Assembly (NCBI GenBank): GCA_001856825.1 | Contig: ATMD01000002.1 | Span: 62,004 to 126,003 of the forward strand | Direction of reading: 5' to 3' | Source of the DNA: Thermoplasmatales archaeon I-plasma | GTDB taxonomy: Archaea > Thermoplasmatota > Thermoplasmata > Thermoplasmatales > GCA-001856825 | DNA length: 64,000 nt | Shown: piece after piece, positions 1-9,870 of the stretch | Numbering within the stretch: position 1 is the first letter of the stretch | How the letters are laid out: the number at the start of each line of letters is the position of its first letter | Program-made: the position numbers and the translations under genes | Notes under the pieces: generated by a model | The model's database searches: none | What the model saw: only the letters and a program-made list of their open reading frames with translations | What the model was told of the DNA's origin: nothing

Positions 1-1
1 G

Positions 2-685
2 GGGACGTCAAGCGCGCTCATAACTGGCCTTATACAGATTCTCCACCTGCTGAATGGCGAGGAAGTAAGCAAAGCGGACTTGGCAAATGAGACATATGAA
101 CTAGAGAAAAACTTCTTTAACGTCACCCTTGGGAAACAGGACCCGTTTGCTATATCATTTGGAGGACTGAAGTATTTTGAGTTCTTTAAGGACGACTACA
201 GGATGGAATTGCTAGACCATGAACTTCCGACAGTGAAGGAACTGGAAAGGTCTATACTGATGGTCTATACGGGTGCAACACACAACAGTTCTGACGAGCT
301 GCAGGACGAAGTAAGCAAACTGAAGGAAGGGTCTGAAGAATTGATAGGTAGACTCCTCGAGATCAAGAAAAATACGAAAGAGGCAAGAGATGCCATCATC
401 AAGAACGATTTTGATAGATTTGTAAATCTGGTGGACATTGGTTGGGAACTTAAGAAGAGCTTGTCGAAGAACATCTCGAACAATAAGGTGGATGATCTCA
501 TTAGGATCGCAAAAGAGAACGGTGCTGGTGCTGCCCGTCTGATGGGAGGCGGATCTGAGGGTTTTATTCTCTTACTGGCACATCACGATCGCATCTGGGA
601 ACTTCAAAGGAAGATGATGGAATATTCCGAATTTGTCACGCGTATTTCATTTGACCGCTACGGAGTGAGATCTGTCACCTCCTGA
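2..685 (+). CDS. GHMP-family sugar kinase, C-terminal part (5' truncated by the window edge)
   Basis: Frame is open from base 2 (GTSSALITGLIQILHLLNGEEVSKADLANETYELEK...), containing a GHMP-like GTSSA motif and C-terminal LMGGGSEGFILLL; the ORF-track start at 80 is internal. Confidence 0.75.
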   Translation, partial: GTSSALITGLIQILHLLNGEEVSKADLANETYELEKNFFNVTLGKQDPFAISFGGLKYFEFFKDDYRMELLDHELPTVKELERSILMVYTGATHNSSDELQDEVSKLKEGSEELIGRLLEIKKNTKEARDAIIKNDFDRFVNLVDIGWELKKSLSKNISNNKVDDLIRIAKENGAGAARLMGGGSEGFILLLAHHDRIWELQRKMMEYSEFVTRISFDRYGVRSVTS

Positions 686-756
686 TATTGCAGCGATTCA
701 AAAAAGAACAAAATTTTGTTTATCACCTATATTATCTTCTTTCTTGCTTCGCACAC

Positions 757-1989
757 CTATCTGGTCATCCATTTTGACTGCTTCCAGCAGGTGAAGAAGC
801 CGTAAATGGATGTGAAGAATATTATCAATAGCGCAAGTCCGCCATATCCCAGGGTCCTGAGTCTTTCCCTCCTCACGTTCATAACGACCGCGGAACCAAA
901 TATCATCGGACCGGGTAAACTTATGAGCGTCAAGAATGGATGAAATAGTGTTCTATTAGTGAACAAAATTGCAGGATTCCTGATCATATCAAATATTGTA
1001 TCAAAGCTATTGCCTGCGAAAATCCCAATAGAGTGCATGCTAAGGTAGAGCCTGGAAAGCCCCAAACCTAGGGTAATGATTGGCAGTGCAAACGTGCTAA
1101 TCGCTTCGAATGCGTAAAACCCTCCAGCCTTTATTGCCGTCCCATCTGTCAGATTCTTTAGGAAGTAATAGTAGGAACTGCGTGCCCATCTAATGCTCTG
1201 CTTTGTAAACTGCTTGAAATCCTCTGGAGGCTCCGTTTCTACGACAACGTCGAAACACTTAGTTGCCTTGTACCCCATCTTTATTATGTGAGCTGTCAGC
1301 TGCTGATCATCCCCCATCATCACAACCTTTCCTGCAACTTTGTAGTTTCTGAAAGAATCTGACAAGAGGAGCGGCTTCACTATGTCCGTTCTGTACATAG
1401 CACATTTTCCATCAATAACCATCACGCTTCCGCCTCTTGCAGTCATCGCTTTTAATATTATCTCCCTCGTTCGTTCAAGAAATTCGGCACTATAAGAGGC
1501 CCCGCTACCTGTCTTCCTTATGGAAACGTTTGCTCCAACCCCCCCTACATTGTCGTCAAAGTGTTCGAGCAATTTGTTAACTGCATTGCCTAGCAGTGTT
1601 GTATCACTATCAACGAACAGAACAAATTTGGATTCTACGTACTTCATCCCTTCCGATATCGCTATTCTCTTCCCGTTTCTTGTCTTCAGGTGGACGAAAA
1701 TTCCACCGTTCTGCTCAACAATTGTTCTATAAGGCTCGTTACTGGAATCGCCCACGACAACATACTTCGTCCCCTGCTCCTTTACCTGCCTTATCACCTT
1801 TTCAAACACATCAACTTTTTCGTTGTATACAGGAATCAGGATTGTGACATCATCTGAGCTATACCTCTTCGTGTCAGATTCTTCCCTTTTGTGCTTCATC
1901 AGGTAATAAGCGTTGAGGGTGTAGTAAAGGAAATACATAACTGTGGTAACGATTGAGACCAGTACTATGTCCCTATAGATGGCTAACAC
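757..1989 (-). CDS. Membrane glycosyltransferase family 2 (hyaluronan/cellulose synthase-like)
   Basis: VTILIPVYNEKVDVFEKVI, DSDTTLLGNAV, QSIRWARSSYYYFLKNL (QxxRW), plus terminal TM segments. Confidence 0.85.
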   Translation of the reverse strand: MLAIYRDIVLVSIVTTVMYFLYYTLNAYYLMKHKREESDTKRYSSDDVTILIPVYNEKVDVFEKVIRQVKEQGTKYVVVGDSSNEPYRTIVEQNGGIFVHLKTRNGKRIAISEGMKYVESKFVLFVDSDTTLLGNAVNKLLEHFDDNVGGVGANVSIRKTGSGASYSAEFLERTREIILKAMTARGGSVMVIDGKCAMYRTDIVKPLLLSDSFRNYKVAGKVVMMGDDQQLTAHIIKMGYKATKCFDVVVETEPPEDFKQFTKQSIRWARSSYYYFLKNLTDGTAIKAGGFYAFEAISTFALPIITLGLGLSRLYLSMHSIGIFAGNSFDTIFDMIRNPAILFTNRTLFHPFLTLISLPGPMIFGSAVVMNVRRERLRTLGYGGLALLIIFFTSIYGFFTCWKQSKWMTR

Positions 1990-2103
1990 TTCACTCCTAT
2001 TGGATACACGTAAATAAAGCTTCTTTTTAAATTCTGGTATATTTATACAAATTCCTGCTTGAGCAGTTTCGCTAAAGTTATAGCCAATCAGTGATTATCT
2101 ATT

Positions 2104-3609
2104 GTGCCTAAATATTCTGAGCTGCTTAGGGAAGACCTAATAGAGTTCAGAAAGTACCAGGAGGATATCGCTCTGAAGGCAGTTGAGAATAATACCCTCG
2201 TCGTTATACCGACTGCGCTAGGCAAGACAATCATTGCAATAATTGCACTTTCCATTCTTATAAAGGATGGTGGCAAATGCATATTTTTGGCACCCACACG
2301 ACCCCTCGTTCATCAACACGCTACCAACATACGCAAGCTCCTGAATTTACCTGAAAGTGAGATAGCAGAGGTCACAGGTGAGATAAAGAAATCAGTAAGG
2401 AGGGATATTTACAATTCTGCAAGGGTTATAGTATCAACACCCCAAGTGATAGATAACGATTCGCCCCTCTTCCAAGATATGAAAGATGAAGTTAAAGTTG
2501 TGATATTTGATGAAGCCCACAGGGCTATCGGGAACTATTCATACGTGGAGGTCGCGAATTTTTTTTCAAATTCCAGAATAATCGCAACAACCGCCTCCCC
2601 CGGAGGAGACAGGGAAAAGATTGACCAGATCATAAAAAACCTGCGAATAGCTGATCTGGAGATTAGGGATGAAAACTCACCTGATGTTGTTGGTTACATT
2701 AAAGGGATTGAGATTGAACAGGTAAAAATACCAATACCTCCTGGAGTCGCGGAAATAATAGGCCTTCTCAAGGAAATGCTGGACGAGATGATAAAGAAAC
2801 TTGAATCGTTCTCCCTGAAGGTGCAGGGACACTCAAGGAAGGAGCTAATAGGTCTTGGCGACTACATATTCAGCCAGATAAAGAGCGGGAACAAATATTA
2901 CTATTCTGCAGCGAGGATTAGGACGTATGCAATTCTTATAGATTACCTTCTGGAATTTGCCGAGACACAGGGGGTATTACCGTTCTATGAGTATCTGGAG
3001 GAGATGAAGAAAGAAAACGGAAAGGCGAAGCATATTGTAAACGACAGCAGGATTCTATTGATAGAGAAGAAGGCTGAAAAGTTATCAGAGATGGAACTTA
3101 GTCTTCATACCCCAAAGATGTCAAAGATAATTGAAATACTCAAGGAGAGAGGGAATGAAAAGTCCATTGTTTTCTGTCATTATAGGATTACGGCTAACAT
3201 TCTTTCCGACATTTTGAAACAGGAAGGATTTTCCTGCGAGAAGTTCATTGGGCAGAGTTCCAGGAAAGATGCGAAGGGAATGAGCCAGAAAGAGCAGACA
3301 TCAACACTGCAACTGTTCAGGGAAGGAGCGATTAAAATACTTATAGCAACCCAGGTTGGAGAGGAAGGACTGGACGTACCGGCTGCAGATACGGTGATCT
3401 TCTATGAGCCGGTGGCGAGTGAGGTAAGGTCCATTCAGAGGAGGGGAAGGACGGGTAGATTTGGGAAGGGAAAGGTCTACGTCTTGACTATGGAGAACAC
3501 AAGGGATTTCTCTTACTATTATTCTGCGGGAAGGAAGGAGAATAAAATGAAGAACATCCTTAAGGACGGGAATAAAAAAGTCCAGACAACTTTTGATTCA
3601 TTCCAGTAA
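2104..3609 (+). CDS. Hef/FANCM-type superfamily 2 helicase without nuclease domain
   Basis: IPTALGKTIIAIIAL, VIFDEAHRAIGNYSY, GEEGLDVPAADTVIFYEPVASEVRSIQRRGRTGR; the ORF ends right after the helicase core. Confidence 0.85.
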   Translation: MPKYSELLREDLIEFRKYQEDIALKAVENNTLVVIPTALGKTIIAIIALSILIKDGGKCIFLAPTRPLVHQHATNIRKLLNLPESEIAEVTGEIKKSVRRDIYNSARVIVSTPQVIDNDSPLFQDMKDEVKVVIFDEAHRAIGNYSYVEVANFFSNSRIIATTASPGGDREKIDQIIKNLRIADLEIRDENSPDVVGYIKGIEIEQVKIPIPPGVAEIIGLLKEMLDEMIKKLESFSLKVQGHSRKELIGLGDYIFSQIKSGNKYYYSAARIRTYAILIDYLLEFAETQGVLPFYEYLEEMKKENGKAKHIVNDSRILLIEKKAEKLSEMELSLHTPKMSKIIEILKERGNEKSIVFCHYRITANILSDILKQEGFSCEKFIGQSSRKDAKGMSQKEQTSTLQLFREGAIKILIATQVGEEGLDVPAADTVIFYEPVASEVRSIQRRGRTGRFGKGKVYVLTMENTRDFSYYYSAGRKENKMKNILKDGNKKVQTTFDSFQ

Positions 3610-3715
3610 TAGGAAAAATAAAGATTGTGTCTCACAAGATTGCTGAGAATGCCACTTAGAAAATTAAATTAGTAATCCACCAATTACCAATGAGAAGACA
3701 ACAAGGTCGCTTATA

Positions 3716-4465
3716 ATGTTTGAAGAAATAGAAAATTATATCAGAGCCGGGAATGGCATCACAAGAATGTTTCTGGATTATGACGGAACGTTGGTGGATT
3801 TGACCACCCAACCAGAACTGGCAATTCCGAGTCAGGAACTGCTGAACCTTGTCAACAGCCTGAAGAGGGAGGTACCGCTTTATCTTGTGACAGGAAGGGA
3901 TTTGGATAGCATCCTTTCACTGGTTGGAGGGGGGTTCAACATAATTGCAATGCATGGATCTGAATTTGTAGATGAGAGTGGCAGGAAACGCTACATAGAT
4001 AATTTCGAGTATTACAGACAGAGGACAAAGGAGCTATCAGAAAAGTACTCCTATCTTGAAAAGGAATTCCCAAACCTAAGAATAATTGACAAGAAGGGGG
4101 GGCTCCAGTTCCACTACTATAACGTTGACCCTAAATTCTTAAATAGTCTTGAAAAAGAGATATCTAACATACAGGAAGATGGTTTTGAGCTATATAGCGG
4201 AAAATATGTTTACGAACTTAGAGTGAAGGGTGTAAACAAGGGTAAGGCAATGCTTAAATTCATAGGTAAGGAAGATTTCATACTATTCGCAGGAGATGAC
4301 ACAACGGATGAGGAAGCCTTCAAGGCACTGAAGGGTCATGTGACGATAAAGATAGGGGAAGGGGAAACAGACGCTGCGTTCAGGATTGATTCTCCAACTG
4401 AATTTAAGATGTTTCTCTCCAGCCTGCTTGAACACAAGGGTGAGATGCTGAGGGATGAGAGATGA
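3716..4465 (+). CDS. otsB: Trehalose-6-phosphate phosphatase (HAD family)
   Basis: FLDYDGTLVDLTTQPELA, LYLVTGRDLDSI, FAGDDTTDEEAF. Confidence 0.85.
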   Translation: MFEEIENYIRAGNGITRMFLDYDGTLVDLTTQPELAIPSQELLNLVNSLKREVPLYLVTGRDLDSILSLVGGGFNIIAMHGSEFVDESGRKRYIDNFEYYRQRTKELSEKYSYLEKEFPNLRIIDKKGGLQFHYYNVDPKFLNSLEKEISNIQEDGFELYSGKYVYELRVKGVNKGKAMLKFIGKEDFILFAGDDTTDEEAFKALKGHVTIKIGEGETDAAFRIDSPTEFKMFLSSLLEHKGEMLRDER

Positions 4466-5142
4466 AATTTGAATCAATTGATGAAATGAACTCCGAGCTG
4501 ATTCAATGCACAAGGTGTCCAAGGCTCGTGAAATTCAGGACTGAAGTGGCCAACAGGAGATCAAGATATTTGGGAGAAGAATTCTGGAGCAAGCCTGTAC
4601 CCGGATTTGGCAGCATAGGTTCAAGGCTTCTTATCCTTGGTCTGGCACCCGCTGCAACAGGCGGGAATAGAACTGGAAGAGTATTCACTGGAGACAAGAG
4701 TGCGTCATTCCTCTTCTCATGTCTTTATGAGGTAGGTTTCTCCAACAGACCTGATTCAATTTCGAGGGACGACGGGTTGGCCCTAAGGGATGTTTACATA
4801 ACTGCAGTCCTGAAGTGCGTCCCTCCTGGGGACAAGCCGGAAAATAGTGAGCTGGAAAATTGCAGAGAATATCGGGAGTATGAAATTGAGTCCATGAAAA
4901 ACCTGAAGGTTGTGCTAGCTCTAGGCAAGATAGCATTTGACACTTTCAGAAAGTACGAAAAGACGAAAGGATATGATGTTTCCGACGTAAAATTCAAGCA
5001 CGGTGCTTCGTACAGCATCGGAAATATCAGGTTTTACGGGTCATATCATCCTAGCCCGAGGAATGTCAACACTGGAAGACTCACTAGGAATGCATTTATT
5101 TCATTGCTTTCGGAGATAAGGGAAAGGTTACTATCCAGATAG
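4462..5142 (+). CDS. Uracil-DNA glycosylase, family 5-like (UDGb)
   Basis: CTRCPRLVKFR, GLAPAATGGNRTGRVFTGD, GSYHPSPRNVNTGRLT; start overlaps the otsB stop. Confidence 0.85.
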   Translation: MKFESIDEMNSELIQCTRCPRLVKFRTEVANRRSRYLGEEFWSKPVPGFGSIGSRLLILGLAPAATGGNRTGRVFTGDKSASFLFSCLYEVGFSNRPDSISRDDGLALRDVYITAVLKCVPPGDKPENSELENCREYREYEIESMKNLKVVLALGKIAFDTFRKYEKTKGYDVSDVKFKHGASYSIGNIRFYGSYHPSPRNVNTGRLTRNAFISLLSEIRERLLSR

Positions 5143-6840
5143 CATCTTTGATTTAATCATTGAATTCTTCTGTTTGGCTAATACTGTCTCTTTTGGTTCC
5201 TCCCCCGCCCTCAACTTGAAGTTGAATAGATTGTTCTTCCTGAACACGAACAGGTCAACATCATCCCCTGGTTTCAAGTGCTTCAGGCTATCGACCTTCC
5301 TTGACCTGAGTTCCTTTCCGAGGGACCTTGTGAACGTATCCGTGAATTTTTGACCGTTGACTGCCACCAGCTCATCTCCCGGCAGCACTCCAGCCTTGTG
5401 GGCAGGATAACCTCTTACAACATTTTTCACTACGACCTTCCCCCCTTCCGTCGCGAGTAACGTGCCTAGAAATCCTCTGGGTCCAGTTTTTCTGTCTGCA
5501 AATTTGCGAGTTACCCTGTATCCCATTTCCTGGAGATATCTGTTGAAATTTATCTCATTCTCCGTTTCCGTGAGTTTACTCACTAGTTCACTTGCATCGT
5601 AACCGATAATCTTCGATATGTGTTCTATAAGCTCCTTCTTCTCAATTCCCTTTCCGTTTCTGTTGAAATCCGCAAATAGCCCTCTGAAGACGTCATCAAG
5701 GGACTTCTTTCCTTTGGTAGCCTTTATGATCTCACTGTTCAGGGCGAATGCTATTAGCTCCCCCTTCAGGTAGTAGGAAATGTAAGCGTTCACAATGTTC
5801 CCGTCAGGTTTGTAGAGTTTTGTCCAGGTGTTGAAGGATGATGAGTCTGCGGGCAGCGTGTGTCCTGGTTGGAAATGGTAATAATCGATCATGCTGGAGA
5901 GATGATGCATGTATTCGTCCTCCTTGACGAGACCGGCCCTCCAGAGGATCAGCCATTCATAATACGAGGTAAATCCTTCGCTCAGCCATAGAAGGTTTGT
6001 GTGTACCTCTTTGGTGTAGTCAAATGGACCAAGCTCCTTTGGGCGGATCCTTTTCACGTTCCACGTATGGAAGAATTCATGCGAAACGGTAGTGAGGAAA
6101 AGCTTGTACTCGAAATCATCAAGTAGCTTGTAATCTGGATAGAGAATTGCAGTACTGTTCTTGTGTTCCAGTCCTCCATAATATTCGTCTGGAACGGTCA
6201 TTATGAGGAAGAAGTATCTGTCGTATGGAAGCTTACCGAATATTCTTCCTTCCGCTTCAACAATCTTCCTGAAATCGTCAGTTATCTCCTTCTTTCCTCT
6301 GATCATTCTCCCTTGCCATGCTATCACATGCTTCTTGTTCATCACGTTGAATTCCATAAATTGAATGTCTCCGAGTAAAATTGGGCAGTCAACAAGATGG
6401 TCATAATCTTCGGCTGCAAACATTCCCTTTTTCTCTGGCAATCCGGTCGCTATCTTCCATTTACCCTGGTTCTTGAATCTTAAGTTGTACTCGCAATCCT
6501 TCTTCCCATCTGGGTAGAAGAATATGCTGGTACCATTGATCAGGGCAAAAGACTCGTCTGAGTAAGATGTGTCCACCGTTAGTTCATCGCAATAAACGTC
6601 GTAATCCACTTCCACTTCGCCACCCCTTGACTCTATAGACCATCTGTTCTTTGATAGTTGCTTTGCCGTACCGTTTGACTCAATATTAAATACATGTCTT
6701 GAGAAGTCCCTTACGAGATATGATCCCGGTGCCCATACCGGCATTACTATTTCTTCCCTGCCCGTGGACGGGAATTTCATATGGACCTTTAGTACCCCGG
6801 AATGAGCTTCAGACAAGTCTACAATAAATTGAACAGTCAT
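5131..6840 (-). CDS. M61 glycyl aminopeptidase-family protease with PDZ domain
   Basis: VSHEFFHTWNVKRIRP zinc motif, WLSEGFTSYYEWL, and C-terminal PDZ (GYPAHKAGVLPGDELVAVNG). Confidence 0.85.
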   Translation of the reverse strand: MTVQFIVDLSEAHSGVLKVHMKFPSTGREEIVMPVWAPGSYLVRDFSRHVFNIESNGTAKQLSKNRWSIESRGGEVEVDYDVYCDELTVDTSYSDESFALINGTSIFFYPDGKKDCEYNLRFKNQGKWKIATGLPEKKGMFAAEDYDHLVDCPILLGDIQFMEFNVMNKKHVIAWQGRMIRGKKEITDDFRKIVEAEGRIFGKLPYDRYFFLIMTVPDEYYGGLEHKNSTAILYPDYKLLDDFEYKLFLTTVSHEFFHTWNVKRIRPKELGPFDYTKEVHTNLLWLSEGFTSYYEWLILWRAGLVKEDEYMHHLSSMIDYYHFQPGHTLPADSSSFNTWTKLYKPDGNIVNAYISYYLKGELIAFALNSEIIKATKGKKSLDDVFRGLFADFNRNGKGIEKKELIEHISKIIGYDASELVSKLTETENEINFNRYLQEMGYRVTRKFADRKTGPRGFLGTLLATEGGKVVVKNVVRGYPAHKAGVLPGDELVAVNGQKFTDTFTRSLGKELRSRKVDSLKHLKPGDDVDLFVFRKNNLFNFKLRAGEEPKETVLAKQKNSMIKSKMLSG

Positions 6841-7068
6841 GACATGTCAATTTCACTTACAAAAAAAAGATTGCGGCTGATCTGCCATGTAAAAGCGATG
6901 GAATAACGCAAAAGACTTTCAGAAGTCTAAAAAAATGTTGAATTAGGTTCTTAATCACAGAATTAGTTGCACGCCAGAAATATCTTCGAAATTCAGCCTA
7001 AGGCTTGAGCTACTCAAATAATGCCACGCCCGGAAAAAATTATGAAATGTATACCAAAGTGAGAAGGA

Positions 7069-7995
7069 TCAGGCCTTGCTCTCTTCCATCACCCTGGCAT
7101 TATGCCCATCGATCAGCAGGAATATTGTCTCATCCTTGTGCTGAAACTCGAGTGTCCAGACTGGAATGTGCACAAGGTACATATCAGCGATATCAACATT
7201 TACGTTTGCTGACAGGAACCCTCTGACGCTCTTTTGCAGCCTCCTGATTTCCCACTGCTGTATCCTTATCTTTCCTTCCAACCTAGCTTTCTCTTCACCC
7301 ATGCTCCCGTTCATGAGTTTTATAGGCCCGCTCAAGTCATTCTGTTCAATCGGTCTCTTATTTGAAAGATTGAATACGTAGTCCGGAGGTTGATACTGGT
7401 TCATGTCCTCTATAGCAATGACGGGGTAATGGACCTCATTCACATCCGAGCCTGATTCAACAATTGTTTGTACGTTTATTGAGGGGCCCCCGAAGCCCCC
7501 TCTTCCACCCATCCCTACTGCAACGAATCCCCCCGGGTTTACCTGTTCCCTTTTGTATTGATACTGGGCAGAATAACCTGCATCCATTATCCAGTATGGA
7601 ATGTAATTCAGCTCCACCTTCTTCAGTTGACTCTTTTCGAAAAGGTGTCTATGGAATATGCTGTTATCAAGGAATTCCTTAGATATCTGCTCGGCCTGGT
7701 CCTTCATCTGTACCTTGATATCCAGTATGAAGTGCTTGTCCACCTTCGTCCATCCGAGAGATCCCAGGGATATGGATGTGCCGCAGTAAGTACATACGAC
7801 CATTGCCTCGCCTGATGCTGGATTCAACGGTGCTCCACAGTTGGGGCACTTCATCTCCTTAAGAACATCAGACTGTTCTTTCCCGTTCTTTCCACTTGCT
7901 TGGGAGGTGGTTGAACCGCTTTTCTGGGGGGCTCCGCACTTCGGACAGAAATCTGAATCGTCCGGTATCTCGGAACCACACTTTTTGCAGTACGT
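7069..7995 (-). CDS. Double zinc-ribbon protein of unknown function, apparent ACG start
   Basis: The frame of the 261-aa ORF is open upstream of its ATG and encodes TYCKKCGSEIPDDSDFCPKCGAPQKSG...EMKCPNCGAPLNPASGEAMVVCTYCG. GGTGAT (complement of 8001-8006) lies just upstream of ACG at 7995-7993. No ATG/GTG/TTG precedes the first zinc ribbon. Confidence 0.65.
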   Translation of the reverse strand, partial: TYCKKCGSEIPDDSDFCPKCGAPQKSGSTTSQASGKNGKEQSDVLKEMKCPNCGAPLNPASGEAMVVCTYCGTSISLGSLGWTKVDKHFILDIKVQMKDQAEQISKEFLDNSIFHRHLFEKSQLKKVELNYIPYWIMDAGYSAQYQYKREQVNPGGFVAVGMGGRGGFGGPSINVQTIVESGSDVNEVHYPVIAIEDMNQYQPPDYVFNLSNKRPIEQNDLSGPIKLMNGSMGEEKARLEGKIRIQQWEIRRLQKSVRGFLSANVNVDIADMYLVHIPVWTLEFQHKDETIFLLIDGHNARVMEESKA

Positions 7996-7996
7996 T

Positions 7997-9161
7997 TCAG
8001 ATCACCTTCTCACCACAGTTCGGACAGAATTTTGATCCCGGAGGAATATCCGTACCGCATTTAGGGCATTTTGTCACTATCGCTTTACCACATTCTGGGC
8101 AGAATTTGGAATTCTTGGGTATATCTTTTCCGCAGTACGGGCATTTCATCGTTTCCTCGGCAACGAAACTGTAACCGCAGGAAGGACAGAACTTTGCATT
8201 TTCATCCACATCAGCCTGGCACTTTGGGCACTTGCTTCACTCTCTTTTCCACCGGCGGCTGTTGCCTGGGTTCATCCCCTGTGTAATGCTTTGAGGCCAT
8301 TGGATACGCCATCCCTGCACCCGCCCCTAGGCCCATACCGAGCCCCACCCCTGCACCGGCAGTTCCGCTGCTGTTCTTTGCGGCATCTACCATTGCCTGT
8401 CCAGCCTGATACTGTAGGTAGTTGGCTCCAACCGCCTTCATACTGGATCTGGTATCTATCGCTTTCTGTACTTCGTCAGGGAGGGAAATGTTGAGGCCTG
8501 AGATCTTGTTCAGTTCGACTCCGTATTGGTCAAATGCCGCTTTTGCTGAAGCAAGTACTGCTTCCTCTATATTCATAAGGTTAGACGGAAGGTCAAGAAC
8601 AGAGACACCCTGGTCCTTCATCTTGCCAAGGACGTTGTATATCAGCAGTACCACCTGATCCCTTATCCTCCCCTCAACGTCTGCGCTCGTTTCTATGTTG
8701 AATGTGCCTACGAACTGGTTTATGAATATTGATGGGTCAGAGATCCTGTACCTCATGTCACCGAACAGTCTCAGCATTACTATATCGAAATCCTTGTCCC
8801 TGAATGCGTATGGTTCCTTGGAACCAAACTTCCCATCGATGATTCTTCTCTGTAGGTAATAAACGTAAGCCTGCTGCTGAACACCGCTCAGTGCCTTGAC
8901 CAAGCCACCGACCACCGGTGCATTAAGGTCAGTCAGAGCATATCTTCCGGGCTTGTCAATGTACCATATTGCCTTTCCATCCCTGAAGAATACGGCTGTT
9001 TCGTCCTCCCTAACCACAGCATTATCATTAAGCCTTATGAGTCTTGGGACCTTCCACATTATGTTTCCCTGCTTGAATTGGTCCTCCCATTCAAATGTGG
9101 TAGAGCCAAATAAGCTTCCTCCCTTTGATGGAATGTCTGAACTCTTCTTCCCGAATGGCAT
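7997..9161 (-). CDS. SPFH (YdjI/virion-core-like) protein with C-terminal zinc ribbons, interrupted by a frameshift near 8229-8240
   Basis: 8211..9161 encodes the SPFH-like domain ending VEKRVKQVPKVPG*. The +1 frame over the same bases encodes SKCPKCQADVDENAKFCPSCGYSFVAEETMKCPYCGKDIPKNSKFCPECGKAIVTKCPKCGTDIPPGSKFCPNCGEKVI*, a typical tail for this family. Confidence 0.7.
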
Positions 9162-9683
9162 CTAAACACCCCCGTATAGCAGGGTCTCCCTGCTGTTGTT
9201 AAGACTTGTGATTGCGGATAAAGTCGCATTGATCCCCTGTAATTTGGATTGATCAATATTCCCGTTGGCGCAATTCTGGACGAATGCATTCATTAGATTC
9301 TGGAGGGATTGTATCTGCTCAAATATCTTCATGTCAAGGTCATAAAGCGAGGAAATTTTCTTTGCATCCACCCTGACGGGTGCGGAAATGCCTGAATAAC
9401 CCGTTCCATGATGTTTGATCGTCTCTGCTGCAGTTTGTATCCTTGATCTCAGGGCGCCTATTGATTCCAGCCCTGCAAATTTGCCAGAACTGACGAGGGA
9501 GCTTTCCCCCTCCTTCAGATTTGTAATAACATCCAGCATCTTCTTGTAAAGTTCGTCCTTTAGCATTACGTCTGCGTCCCGAAGATCCTCATTGACCCTA
9601 TACCCATGATAACCAGGGAACACCAGTTGGACCTTCTTTATGACACCTCTATCCTCGACGACTTGATCCCTTAAGTCGGTCAT
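9162..9683 (-). CDS. Conserved-looking hypothetical helical protein, first gene of the SPFH/zinc-ribbon cluster
   Basis: 173-aa ORF whose TAG stop directly abuts the ATG of the SPFH gene; no family recognised. Confidence 0.7.
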   Translation of the reverse strand: MTDLRDQVVEDRGVIKKVQLVFPGYHGYRVNEDLRDADVMLKDELYKKMLDVITNLKEGESSLVSSGKFAGLESIGALRSRIQTAAETIKHHGTGYSGISAPVRVDAKKISSLYDLDMKIFEQIQSLQNLMNAFVQNCANGNIDQSKLQGINATLSAITSLNNSRETLLYGGV

Positions 9684-9870
9684 GTGGGTGTGAAGGGAAA
9701 ATCAGTCTAAATACTTTCCGCGGCCTCAGTTTGTTGTCGAGCCATGTTCTGGAAAACTAGCGGAGTTATCCCTTCAACTTGCTCTCCCCCTATAAATTTT
9801 AAATTCATCTAAAATCGTGTGTAGCGTGTATTCCTGACAACATTTAACATCTCGTTCTCGATACAGTTAT

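Noticed and set aside
8211-9161. Programmed +1 frameshift exactly at the GGC-TGA stop of the SPFH ORF
   Set aside because: Slipping at the stop would skip the first CPKC of the zinc ribbon; the sequence indicates the frame change must occur earlier (8229-8240).
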